Positions 8,701 through 17,057 of a DNA stretch of 64,000 nucleotides are shown here, in pieces; within the stretch, counting starts at the first letter, position 1; each line of letters starts with the position of its first letter. The notes below the pieces were generated by a model that had not been told where the DNA came from, ran no database searches, and worked only from the letters and a program-made list of their open reading frames with translations. This DNA is from an uncultured Lachnospiraceae bacterium (GTDB taxonomy: Bacteria > Bacillota > Clostridia > Lachnospirales > Lachnospiraceae): the NCBI GenBank assembly GCA_947566645.1, contig CANOKL010000018.1, positions 1-64,000 on the forward strand, read 5' to 3'. The position numbers and the translations under genes were made by a program.

Positions 8701-11700
8701 CTGCCGCCTGGGATGTATCTTTGTCATCAAGGTCAAGTACTGCTTTGGCTTTGGTCAACGCTTCGTGAAATACTTCCCATGTTTTGGCAGTATAGTCTGC
8801 CTGCGTCTTCTTACTGTGTTCTGTATATGAAGCCATTAATGCCTGCAGGTCATCCGTCTTTGCAACTTCTGCCAATCCTTCTACTGCTTTTGTCAGATCC
8901 TGCTCTGCTTTCTCAACCTCTTCATATGTTGATTCTGCCTTGCCAAGAATAGTTTCTGCTGCTTTCAGCGCTGTATCAAATGCACCCCAGCTCGTTGTGG
9001 TATAGTCTGTCTCATTCTTATCCTTGTTGTCATTGTACAGATTCTGCAAGCCAGTCTTAATTACCTCAGTAGTAATGAGGACTTCCTTATTTGCAGCCAC
9101 TTTGTCAAAGTCAATCTTAGCAACTGCAGTCGCAGTCTTGTCTTCCCTTTCGACTGTTCCAACTACTTTTCCGTCAGATGATACTGCTCTATAGTTTCCT
9201 TCCGGAAGGTTATTCAGTGTAATCTCCGGTGAAACACCTTCTACCATATCCAGTGTAAGCTTGATTTTACTCAGATCGTCTGCAATCTCGGCTTTCTTAT
9301 ATCTTGCCTTATCAATTGCTATGCCAAAGTTACCCTCATTATACATCGTAAGCCTTGTCCTAACTCCATCCTTTGGTGTAATAGAGTAAATGCCATTTTC
9401 ATGAGTTAGATCGCATCCGTATCCATATAAGCCAACAATGTCATCATCCACAATATTCACGGATGCTGTCTTCAGGCCTCCCCAGAATCCAAGGGATGCT
9501 TCGCCTGACCATGCCCACCAGCCGTCAAGGCTTGGAACATATGCATAGCCATTTGTTCCCTTCTCACTCTGGTACTGCCAGGATGCTGCTCCATAGTTTG
9601 CCGCATCATCACTAATCTGTCCCACATTGATATTCGCCCAGCCTGCCAGATATGCTCCGTATGTACCGCGCATAATATCATCAAAATCTTCATCGGAAGC
9701 TTTCCTATAATTATACAGGTAATCCTGCTGCTGCCATGCTCCAAGCTGCGTCTCGTATCCTAAGTTCCACCAGGATTCGCCCATGTGCCTGTTATCTGAA
9801 CCATAGAAATACCACAATGGCTGCATACCCCTGCATGCCAGGGATGCCTTTGTCGTCTTCTCTACTAGTGCATTATTTCCATACATTTTTGCAAGTGTAT
9901 AACATGCCTCAAATCCTGTCGTATCAATACTCATCTCAGATGCAAACGGGTATGCTGTAGCAAACAGATAGTTGTCCGCTTTGTCCTTAATCTTCGCCGA
10001 CAAATCAGCATGCTCATCCTTGTGTCCCTCTGCTTCCAGTGCCTTCAGAACCTCCGGCAGATTCATCTCGCCCATATTTCCAAACTTATAAGCTCCCTTT
10101 CCGCCGTTTTCATAATTATGCCCATCAAACATGCCATAGGTAAAGTATGCCTTTAGTGTATTGTAGCATCTTAACAGATATTGATCTGCCTTCAGGTACT
10201 TTGTCATCTCTGGATAGCGCTTTGCAATCTGATACATATTATAGTAGGTATTGGCAATATGCACATAATTGTAAGACCTCCATGTTCCCTGGTCGCTTGG
10301 GGTTCCCTCTTTCCCATCATACCAGCGGTAAACTTTATACGTATCATGCTGCTGCATATAACCCCAGATGAAATTCTCCAGATAGTATTCCAGGGATTTA
10401 ATCTGGTCTTCATCCGGTGCAGTGATATTTTTCTCTGAGAGATATACTGCCGGAGACAGTCCCAGATCATCTGACCCACCTGCCATCCATTGCTTCCAGC
10501 TCCAGATATTAGACTGCGGATAATCATGCCAGGTAATAAGCTTTTTATTCTTCATATCCCACTGCAGATATGCGCCATTATATCCATAATTTACCTTTGC
10601 CTGCTGTTTCTTCACCAGAAAATCCGTATTCGCATTAATCAACTCTTCTACCGGCTTGGTTGAATAATACTGCATTACACTCTTCTTGTTATTGCCGTAA
10701 TTAATTGTAACATAATTTACACCCAGGTTTGAGAATGAAACCTCATAAAGATCGTAACCATTCTTTGTACCCTTCCCGGTAACATTAACTCCTTCTCCTT
10801 CTACACTCTTAATTCCATCCTTGCTTCTTGCGGCAATCGTTGCTTTCATGTCATTCGGAATCACCATGCCAGGCAGGGACACAATATCCACAAGACCGGC
10901 ATTATATAAAATATCCCTAAGATCAGCATAACTTGACGCCCACTGGAAGGTAAAGCCATATGTCTTGCTCTGATCCTTTGCTAATGTAAGAGATGTTGCA
11001 TCAAGGTAAGCATTTGGACGCGTCTTTGACTTTTCAGCAGAGTGGATATAATACTCCACAAGTCCTTCCCATTGCGGATCCTTCTCCGCAAATGGTCCTT
11101 CGTTAAATCTTGCTTTGTCCTTGAATTCCAGTGATGTCCCATCCTGCGGAGTCATCACCAGGAAGGAACCGTCACCATTTGGTCTCTGCCAGTAGATGTA
11201 GGAACCATCCTTTGCAACATAAGAATGACGCGCAACATTCTGCTCATAGATTCCGTCCTGTGTCGTATTCCACCAGGAATTCATCAGAAGCGGAATTCCC
11301 AGGTCTGCTATTGTCAGCTCCTCATTAGATGTATTATCTACCTTGATTGTCCAACTCAGCTGATCCCCTGCTTCATTCAGCTGATATTTTTCCTCCAATA
11401 CAAAATCTTTGATCCCATACTGATGACTCGATGATCCGTTATAAGAAACTGTAATTGCATTACCTTTCTTTACCACATTTCTGGTATCGTCAGACAATGA
11501 GGTATTAGCTGCATGATACTTCGTGTCAGTTTTCTTCTTAACATTGAACACCAGATCACCTACCCAGCGTGAATCATCAATATCAAACGCTGAGTGTATA
11601 TCCGGATTCATCACATAGTTCGTACCATACCCATCTTTAGGATCTGTTAACTGATAGATACCTCCGGTGGTTTCGTCTATATCTATTAGGAAATTCTCAG

Positions 11701-13060
11701 ATTCCAGCATGGTTTTTGCATTATATACGATATCCATCTGCTTAAAAACAGCCTCAGTTTTTGTTCCTGCCGGATCCAAGTCATCCACGATCAATTCCAT
11801 AGTATGCTTTCCTACTAATCCCTTGGCTACGGCTCCGCTTCCAGGCATCACTGTATAATTAGATTCATCTGAGGTTCTGTAATATGCATCTACTTCCTGC
11901 GTCTTATGATTAAAATCAAGCCGGAACCATCCGTATGCCTCTGAATAAGCCACCGTCTTCTCTAATATTGTATTTCCGCCCTCAACAACTGTAAAGCAGA
12001 GGTTTCCGTCTCCGTTTCTCGCTATTTGCGCAAAATTTTCTTTCGAACTATTCTGAGAAACTCTAAGGAATGCGCTACCGGTTTCATCTGATTGAAATCC
12101 ACTCCATTTTGATTCTACAGAAAAGTCCTGATCGCCGACATTTTTCTTAACTGTTGCAATCCCATCTCCCACATTGGATAAGACAAGTTTTCCGTTTCCC
12201 TCGTATGTCACACCCTCTGTCTGTCCATACCAGTCATCTCCCAATTTTGGCTCCGTAAAGTCCACCTTTTCAGAATGCTTATATTCTGCCTGCTTTACAA
12301 AGGTACTGTTTACCTGTTTTATATTGACTGACACGCTTGAGCCGCTCCATGCCTGCGTACTTAATGATAATACATGCTTTCCTCCAAAGTTTTCCATGAC
12401 AGTTCCATTTCCTACCAAAGGAGTATATTCTGGTTTATTATCTGCCGCATCTGATGCTTCACCCACTGTTTTATACATTGCTGTAATTTGTTTTGTGTCG
12501 CTCTTATAGCCAATTTTAAACCAGCCTTCCTTTGCTTTAAAACTTTTGCCATACGTATCATTAAACGTCTTATCTTTGCCATTAATCCTTAAAAGCAAGG
12601 CCAGTTTTCCACTACTGAAACGCTGTATTTGAACAAAATTGCTATCGTCATCCGACCCATCATTAATATGAAAAAGCATACATGCGTTACCGTTACTCTC
12701 TGATGCCGTAAAATCTTTCCAATGGATCTCTGCTTCAAAATCTCCATTTCCAACATTTCTTTTCACTATAGCAGCAGAGTTGTTATTATCAGATAACTTC
12801 AGATTTCCTGTTGTACACTCGACCCCTTCACTTGATTTTCCAAACCATTCCGGTCCCAGTTCTCCTTCCGCGAAAGTATCTTCTATGGTTGCCGTTGTCT
12901 TCTTCTCTACGCTCTCAGATTGCGTATTCTCAGTTCCTGCATCTCCTGCTTTTCCTGTCTCTTCCGCCGCCGACACATCCATCATCCCAACCGGAAAAAC
13001 AGACCCCAGCATTGCGGCTCCGAGAAGAAGCGCACATAATTTCCGTCCTCTTTTTCTCAT
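5789..13060 (-). CDS. Giant secreted DUF5695-like protein with 13 FIVAR repeats and Big_2 domains (2423 aa)
   Basis: Signal peptide (MRKRGRKLCALLLGAAML..., cut near VSA/AEE at 31-32), two jelly-roll-like modules (about 55-265 and 275-465), and a DUF5695-like core (about 470-1310) closely matching that of the neighbouring 1511-aa protein. I then count 13 FIVAR-type three-helix repeats (about 1334-2243, each 60-70 aa with a Y-T-x-x-S-W centre and a closing A-L-x-x-L), and two Big_2 domains (about 2245-2423). FIVAR modules are found in cell-surface enzymes and adhesins of Gram-positives, probably as spacers or ligand-binding stalks. No sortase motif is seen. The start ATG has an AGAAAGGA site and lies 31 bases after the GH127 gene, so the two are probably co-transcribed. 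Likely role: surface or secreted attack on a complex glycan whose products enter by the ABC importer upstream; the actual substrate is unknown. Confidence 0.85.
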   Translation of the reverse strand: MRKRGRKLCALLLGAAMLGSVFPVGMMDVSAAEETGKAGDAGTENTQSESVEKKTTATIEDTFAEGELGPEWFGKSSEGVECTTGNLKLSDNNNSAAIVKRNVGNGDFEAEIHWKDFTASESNGNACMLFHINDGSDDDSNFVQIQRFSSGKLALLLRINGKDKTFNDTYGKSFKAKEGWFKIGYKSDTKQITAMYKTVGEASDAADNKPEYTPLVGNGTVMENFGGKHVLSLSTQAWSGSSVSVNIKQVNSTFVKQAEYKHSEKVDFTEPKLGDDWYGQTEGVTYEGNGKLVLSNVGDGIATVKKNVGDQDFSVESKWSGFQSDETGSAFLRVSQNSSKENFAQIARNGDGNLCFTVVEGGNTILEKTVAYSEAYGWFRLDFNHKTQEVDAYYRTSDESNYTVMPGSGAVAKGLVGKHTMELIVDDLDPAGTKTEAVFKQMDIVYNAKTMLESENFLIDIDETTGGIYQLTDPKDGYGTNYVMNPDIHSAFDIDDSRWVGDLVFNVKKKTDTKYHAANTSLSDDTRNVVKKGNAITVSYNGSSSHQYGIKDFVLEEKYQLNEAGDQLSWTIKVDNTSNEELTIADLGIPLLMNSWWNTTQDGIYEQNVARHSYVAKDGSYIYWQRPNGDGSFLVMTPQDGTSLEFKDKARFNEGPFAEKDPQWEGLVEYYIHSAEKSKTRPNAYLDATSLTLAKDQSKTYGFTFQWASSYADLRDILYNAGLVDIVSLPGMVIPNDMKATIAARSKDGIKSVEGEGVNVTGKGTKNGYDLYEVSFSNLGVNYVTINYGNNKKSVMQYYSTKPVEELINANTDFLVKKQQAKVNYGYNGAYLQWDMKNKKLITWHDYPQSNIWSWKQWMAGGSDDLGLSPAVYLSEKNITAPDEDQIKSLEYYLENFIWGYMQQHDTYKVYRWYDGKEGTPSDQGTWRSYNYVHIANTYYNMYQIAKRYPEMTKYLKADQYLLRCYNTLKAYFTYGMFDGHNYENGGKGAYKFGNMGEMNLPEVLKALEAEGHKDEHADLSAKIKDKADNYLFATAYPFASEMSIDTTGFEACYTLAKMYGNNALVEKTTKASLACRGMQPLWYFYGSDNRHMGESWWNLGYETQLGAWQQQDYLYNYRKASDEDFDDIMRGTYGAYLAGWANINVGQISDDAANYGAASWQYQSEKGTNGYAYVPSLDGWWAWSGEASLGFWGGLKTASVNIVDDDIVGLYGYGCDLTHENGIYSITPKDGVRTRLTMYNEGNFGIAIDKARYKKAEIADDLSKIKLTLDMVEGVSPEITLNNLPEGNYRAVSSDGKVVGTVEREDKTATAVAKIDFDKVAANKEVLITTEVIKTGLQNLYNDNKDKNETDYTTTSWGAFDTALKAAETILGKAESTYEEVEKAEQDLTKAVEGLAEVAKTDDLQALMASYTEHSKKTQADYTAKTWEVFHEALTKAKAVLDLDDKDTSQAAVVKAKQDLENAAGQLIGTGDRETLNSQIARAKLEKEKEQLYQDLGLPKTWKAMSDALDEAEKIAANPKAGKSEVDAATEKLKDSLDVLEDRRIVKEHGDSLALQKAIEDAMAKDQSFHTATSWAAMQEKLDAAKKIREKEDAELAEVDKARDDLRDALNKLVPLDKTGLNAAIKRAEDEKNEEVYTAKSWKSLLDALDAAKVVAADLDASQDVVDNHTYELWKAIRGLEERTSVTKVALGTVIERAEKLLDKEDNYPATIWAEMQKAYDEAKKVQEDTAVSKEEVTAATLALRTALDELEANYIDRTGLREAIAYATELDRTPYADNQDGLAALDAALSDADQMMAEKDPAQADIDEATRKLYAAVFDLDPDTINVTGLGVAIKRAEGLDSQKDNYRASSWAELVEARQNAKDVYQRALENAATQQEVIEVTVALRKALRDLVSIDTYGLNAAIERANGLNKEDYEDKADAWDKMVAERQAAEEIIQKIASGEDDTITQKDIDAATYQLSECIRQLQAKTTIDKDELKVAIERTKAFDKNVYTKDSWEDLEKALDNASKVLADEKAAQTDVDAATKALRDAMIALEGANKSGLNTIINYANEVKEEDYTAESWAAMQDALNAVKEVSENPNATQQQINDASTRLSEALQKLERKAANKDVLRARYNEAKDIKPDGYTAESYAVLTKALAEAKAVLDKETATQSEVHAQTQALDDAIKALKKADAKPSAADKSRLQKKYTDTKAIKPDGYTAESYAALTKALTAAKAVLDKEDATQAEVDAQVNALDNAVKALKKAAVKVSKIKITGVSKKIASGKKIQLKAVISPSNATNKKVTWKSSNPKLATVDSKGLVRIKSGKGGRSVTITATAADGSGKKATYKIKFMKGVVKKVTISGKKSIKAGKKLQLKAKVTATKNANKKVKWTSSNTKYAKVNSKGKVTALKAGKGRKVKITAMATDGSGKKKTVTIKIK

Positions 13061-13091
13061 AATACGTTTCCTTTCTTATTTCATTTCACGC

Positions 13092-15023
13092 TTAAATCAA
13101 TTCCTTCATCCACACGGACATCTCCCCCATGCCCCTGTTGTTCCAGTAAGCATATGGAACCGCCTTCAAGGTAACATCCGAGAAGCTGAGCGGGTACTCC
13201 CCATAGAGTTCTCCCTTGTCCCATGCCGTCTCCTGCATTCTCTTTCCCTTAAGAACGAGCTCCGTAATGCCTCCAAATAACTCTGAATCCACCTCCTCTA
13301 TTTTTTGTTTTGTATCCACAAACAGTTCCGACAGATTCTTTCCGTTGTCAGCCTCCTCCAGGCAGTATACGAGGGGGCCCTTTGTGACAGCCACTTTTCC
13401 GCAGTCTGCCCGCACGTTCGGATTGGCACGGACGAACCTGGCGGGTGCATCAAAGGAAACGGTAAACTGCGCATCCTCCTTAAGCATGAACACAGCATAC
13501 CCTTTTTCTTCCTGATAGCCTGCCACTGCGCCTGCCCGGAATACCTGATAGCCTCTCGCATAGTCCGGTATTCTGACAGCCAGCTTCATGCCGTCCGCTG
13601 ACACCCCGCGAACTGTTATATGAATCTTATTTTCAAATGGGAATTTTGTCTCAATAGCGACCTGTACCTTCTCTTTCCCCAGGTCAATCTCTGCCTGGTT
13701 GGAGATGAACAGGTTCACATATAATTCCCTCTCGCCTGCTGAATAAATATACTGTCCAATAGACGCCAGTGTCCTGGCAACATTAGGCGGACAGCATGCC
13801 ACACCGAACCATTTCTGGCGGACTGGCTTCACATGCTCCTTCGATGTGCGTTCTATACAGCTATCCGGCCACACCTCCAGAGGATTCACATAAAAGAATC
13901 CCTTCCCGTCAAGGGCGATACCCGCAAGCACGGTATTATAAAGCGCCCTTTCCACAGTATCAATATAAGAAGCATCCCTCGTAATATTCGCCATCCGGAT
14001 GCCGAACATGGCTAGTCCGATGGATGCACAGGTTTCCCCGTAATTACAGTCATTCGGCAGATCATAATCTATGGTAAAGCGTTCCAGGATGCCGGAGGAA
14101 CCGATTGCCCCGGTGATATACATCTGCTTCTTTACAATATTATTCCAGAGCCTCACACAGGCATCCCCAAGCTCCTTGTCCTGATACTCATAGGCAAGAT
14201 CCGCCATGGCCGAGTACATATATACGGCGCGGACCGCGTGCCCCTCTGCTGCTTCTTGTTCTCTTACCGGACGGTCAGACTGGGAGTAGACTGGGCGGTA
14301 ATCCGCAAGCTCAGGCCCGATATTTTTGAAGTCCGGCCTCTCCATCTCCTTCAGGAAATAATTCTCCCCCACACCTCTTGCATCAATAAAATACTTTGCC
14401 AGATCCAGATATTTTCTCTTTCCGGTTACATAGTACAGCTTGATCAGACCGACCTCTACTTCCTGGTGCCCCGGATACCCGTGAATCTTTCCTTCCTCCG
14501 TACCGAAGGTCTCACAGAGAAGATCCGCCAGCTTCTGGACAACATCCAGGAATTTACGCTTGCCGGTTCCCTGGTAATAGGCAACCGCTGCCTCCATCAT
14601 ATGACCCGCCGTATAGAGTTCATGTCCTTCACACAGATTGGTCCACCTGCGGCCAGGCTCCTTCACGATAAAATACGTATCCAGATATCCGTCTTCCTGC
14701 TGTGCCTCAGCGATCAGGTCAACCACATCATCAGCCGTTTTCTCAAGCTCACTGTCTTCTTCTGCTGCCAGTGAAAATCCCACGGCCTCCATCCATTTTG
14801 CAATATCTGTATCCTGAAAAACCGCTCCGTAATATTCACCGCTCTTTCTGCCCGCCGCAATGGCAAAATTATCCAGGCAATGTGACGGCTCTGCGTCCGG
14901 GATCAGGTCATTCATGGCATTCCACTGGTAAGGTATGATTGTGCTTCTGACCAGGTTGACATGCTTTGACCAGAATGGGTCTTCTATTTTTATCTTTTTT
15001 AAATCTACAGAATGTAATTTCAT
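13092..15023 (-). CDS. GH127 family glycoside hydrolase (beta-L-arabinofuranosidase type)
   Basis: 643 aa from the ATG at 15023; an upstream in-frame extension of 47 codons has no family similarity and is left out. No signal peptide, so cytoplasmic. It keeps the full metal/catalytic set of the HypBA1-type enzymes: Glu314, Glu330 and Cys332 (YGETCAS) and Cys410-Cys411 (GVACCPPN), spaced as Glu322, Glu338, Cys340, Cys417 and Cys418 of HypBA1, where the first of the two adjacent cysteines is the nucleophile and the cysteines bind zinc. GH127 members act on beta-L-arabinofuranosides, and some on rare rhamnogalacturonan-II sugars, so the exact substrate is open. It lies between the importer genes and the secreted DUF5695-like genes, and probably cleaves the imported sugar. 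Confidence 0.9.
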   Translation of the reverse strand: MKLHSVDLKKIKIEDPFWSKHVNLVRSTIIPYQWNAMNDLIPDAEPSHCLDNFAIAAGRKSGEYYGAVFQDTDIAKWMEAVGFSLAAEEDSELEKTADDVVDLIAEAQQEDGYLDTYFIVKEPGRRWTNLCEGHELYTAGHMMEAAVAYYQGTGKRKFLDVVQKLADLLCETFGTEEGKIHGYPGHQEVEVGLIKLYYVTGKRKYLDLAKYFIDARGVGENYFLKEMERPDFKNIGPELADYRPVYSQSDRPVREQEAAEGHAVRAVYMYSAMADLAYEYQDKELGDACVRLWNNIVKKQMYITGAIGSSGILERFTIDYDLPNDCNYGETCASIGLAMFGIRMANITRDASYIDTVERALYNTVLAGIALDGKGFFYVNPLEVWPDSCIERTSKEHVKPVRQKWFGVACCPPNVARTLASIGQYIYSAGERELYVNLFISNQAEIDLGKEKVQVAIETKFPFENKIHITVRGVSADGMKLAVRIPDYARGYQVFRAGAVAGYQEEKGYAVFMLKEDAQFTVSFDAPARFVRANPNVRADCGKVAVTKGPLVYCLEEADNGKNLSELFVDTKQKIEEVDSELFGGITELVLKGKRMQETAWDKGELYGEYPLSFSDVTLKAVPYAYWNNRGMGEMSVWMKELI

Positions 15024-15079
15024 GATGTTTTTTATATCCTTTCTCACTTTAACAGGTAAAACCGTCCTTTTTATATTAC

Positions 15080-15140
15080 AACAGTGATGAATACCGCCGT
15101 CGTCGCACTGTACATCAGCAGGAGCAGCATCATCACTGTT
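15080..15140 (-). other. Stem-loop in the leader of the GH127 gene
   Basis: AACAGTGATGA (15080-15090) and TCATCACTGTT (15130-15140) are perfect inverted repeats enclosing 39 GC-rich bases. It lies in the 194-base gap between the permease stop and the GH127 start and has no following U-run on the minus strand. It may be a processing or mRNA-stability hairpin that sets different levels of transporter and enzyme. Confidence 0.5.
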
Positions 15141-15217
15141 ATGAGTTCCACGTCCCTGGGACATAGATTTTGTAAATACGCAGGCCAGACTTGGACTGTT
15201 ACGCTATTTTCTCTTCC

Positions 15218-16048
15218 TTATGCCTTCACTGCACCGTTCGTCAGACCGCTGACAATATACTTCTGCATGAAGATAAAGATCAGCACTACCGGCATGATGG
15301 CAACAATACCAAATGCCATGGTTGCATTCCACAGGGTCTGATACTGCTGTACGTAATTGTAGATACTGGAGGTAATGGGCCGCATATTTGGATCCGTGAT
15401 AAATGTAATACCATAGATCAGGTCGCCCCACGCATATACGAAGGAGAATACTGCAGCTACTACAACTCCGGGCTTTGCGATCGGAAGCATGACTTTGGTA
15501 AATGAGGTAATGCTGTTACATCCGTCTATCATCGCCGCCTCGTCCAGTTCCTTCGGGATGGACAGGAAGTAGGTTCTCAGTATAATAATACTGAACGGAA
15601 TTCCAAGTGTTGCATCTGCCAGAATCGGCGCAATATAGGAATTCAGCAGTCCCATACTCGAGAACATGATATACAGGGATGTCAGAATCAGTGTGGACGG
15701 AAGCATCTGTGTCATAAGGAAATATAAGATCAGAATCTTCCGGCCATTGAATTTGAATCTTGCAAGTCCATAAGCTGCCGGGATCGCAAGAAGGGTTGAT
15801 ATAACCGTAGCCCCGCTGGCGATGATTACACTGTTTTTAAATCCCCGGAGGGTATCACTGGATGCGGAAAGCTGGTCGGCGAATGCATCAAAGGTCAGAT
15901 TCTTCGGCCACAGCGGCGTGGGGATCTGGAAGATCTCTACCTGGGTCTTCAGCGCTGTAACAACCATCCAGTACAACGGGAAGATAAAGATTACGAATAC
16001 AAGTGCTCCTACAATAAAAAATTTCCAGTTGCCTTTTTTGTTATCCAT
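15218..16048 (-). CDS. Carbohydrate ABC transporter permease (MalG/CUT1 type)
   Basis: 276 aa with about six membrane helices. The inner-membrane EAA loop reads ELDEAAMIDGCNSITSFTKV...PIAKPG, typical of the second CUT1 permease. It pairs with the permease encoded just upstream (TAG, one base, then ATG), with AGAGGTGATG as ribosome site inside the end of that gene. It forms the channel for the sugar delivered by the lipoprotein at 17058-18332. No ATPase gene is in the operon, so a shared MsmX/UgpC-type ATPase encoded elsewhere is expected. Confidence 0.93.
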   Translation of the reverse strand: MDNKKGNWKFFIVGALVFVIFIFPLYWMVVTALKTQVEIFQIPTPLWPKNLTFDAFADQLSASSDTLRGFKNSVIIASGATVISTLLAIPAAYGLARFKFNGRKILILYFLMTQMLPSTLILTSLYIMFSSMGLLNSYIAPILADATLGIPFSIIILRTYFLSIPKELDEAAMIDGCNSITSFTKVMLPIAKPGVVVAAVFSFVYAWGDLIYGITFITDPNMRPITSSIYNYVQQYQTLWNATMAFGIVAIMPVVLIFIFMQKYIVSGLTNGAVKA

Positions 16049-16049
16049 C

Positions 16050-16955
16050 CTACATCACCTCTTCTTCATCATTGATCAGTTTAATATAGAAAATACCTAC
16101 TACAAACAGAATCAAAAACAGTATATTTGCCGCTGCTGCACCCTTGCTGAACTGGAACTGTTCGAAGGACAGCTTATATGCATATGTAGATACCAGCTCT
16201 GTTGCGTTAATCGGTCCTCCCTTTGTCATAACCCATACAAGGTCGAACACCTTAAATGTATAAACAAATCCTAATGTCAGCACTGACATGATCGCAGGGC
16301 GGATCATCGGAATTGTAATCTGGAACAGTGTCTGGATCTTATTTGCCCCATCCAGTCTTGAGCTTTCGTAAATCTCTTCTGGTATCGTCGTAAGTCCTGT
16401 AATCAGGAGCATCATATTAAAAGGAATACCGATCCAGATATTTGCAACAATGATCGCCGCCATGGCAAGCTTCGGATCAAGCAGCCACTCAAGAGGTGCA
16501 TCAATCAGATGCAGTGACATAAACAGCTGGTTGATAATACCTCCCTTGCTTGCAAACATGAACTTGAACAGTAAGCCTGCTACCGTAACCGGGAGCAGCC
16601 AGGAGATCATCGTAACGCCCCGGAAGAAAGAACTTCCCTTGAACTTTTTGTTAAACAGAAGGGCAAGGCCAAAACCAATAAAGAACTGGAAGAATATGGA
16701 TACAACCGTAAAGATCAGTGTATTGATAATGGCGGTTGACAGGATTGCGTCCTTACCTGAAAATAGCTCTGTGTAATTGCTGAATCCGACAAACGACTGT
16801 TTCGCTGTGTCTGAGAACGTGTATACATCTACATTTTTAAAGCTCAGGATAAAGTTCTGTATCATCGGGTATCCGACAAATACCAGCATATAGATGGCTG
16901 CCGGGAGCGCGAAGATCAGGCCGGCTCTCATGCTCATATTTTTTGTTTTCTTCAT
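16050..16955 (-). CDS. Carbohydrate ABC transporter permease (MalF/UgpA type)
   Basis: 301 aa, six predicted membrane helices, EAA loop EIYESSRLDGANKIQTLFQI...PMIRPA. AAAGGATG lies 7 bases before the ATG. It is the first permease of the importer operon, separated from the binding-protein gene by a hairpin at 17005-17037. Substrate is inferred only from context (GH127 and the secreted DUF5695-like proteins). Confidence 0.93.
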   Translation of the reverse strand: MKKTKNMSMRAGLIFALPAAIYMLVFVGYPMIQNFILSFKNVDVYTFSDTAKQSFVGFSNYTELFSGKDAILSTAIINTLIFTVVSIFFQFFIGFGLALLFNKKFKGSSFFRGVTMISWLLPVTVAGLLFKFMFASKGGIINQLFMSLHLIDAPLEWLLDPKLAMAAIIVANIWIGIPFNMMLLITGLTTIPEEIYESSRLDGANKIQTLFQITIPMIRPAIMSVLTLGFVYTFKVFDLVWVMTKGGPINATELVSTYAYKLSFEQFQFSKGAAAANILFLILFVVGIFYIKLINDEEEVM

Positions 16956-17004
16956 CTCATTCCATCCTTTCTAATTGTCCTGCGGGATTATAATTCCCTG
17001 TATG

Positions 17005-17037
17005 ATAAAAGGGACAGGGTGCGCCTGTCCCTTTTAT
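17005..17037 (-). terminator. Intercistronic hairpin after the sugar-binding protein gene
   Basis: ATAAAAGGGACAGG (17005-17018) and CCTGTCCCTTTTAT (17024-17037) form a 14-bp stem with A-rich and U-rich flanks. It sits 20 bases after the stop of the binding-protein gene and before the permease genes. Such hairpins usually act as partial terminators or 3' protectors that keep binding protein in excess over permeases. Confidence 0.8.
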
Positions 17038-17057
17038 GTAATTGATCTATGGTATTT

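Noticed and set aside
6340-9060. Nucleotide tandem repeats in the FIVAR region
   Set aside because: The repeats are evident at protein level only; DNA copies are too diverged to be a satellite, apart from the last two.
15024-15164. N-terminal extension of GH127 (47 codons)
   Set aside because: Encoded by the leader stem-loop, absent from the family, and the inner ATG begins the conserved domain.
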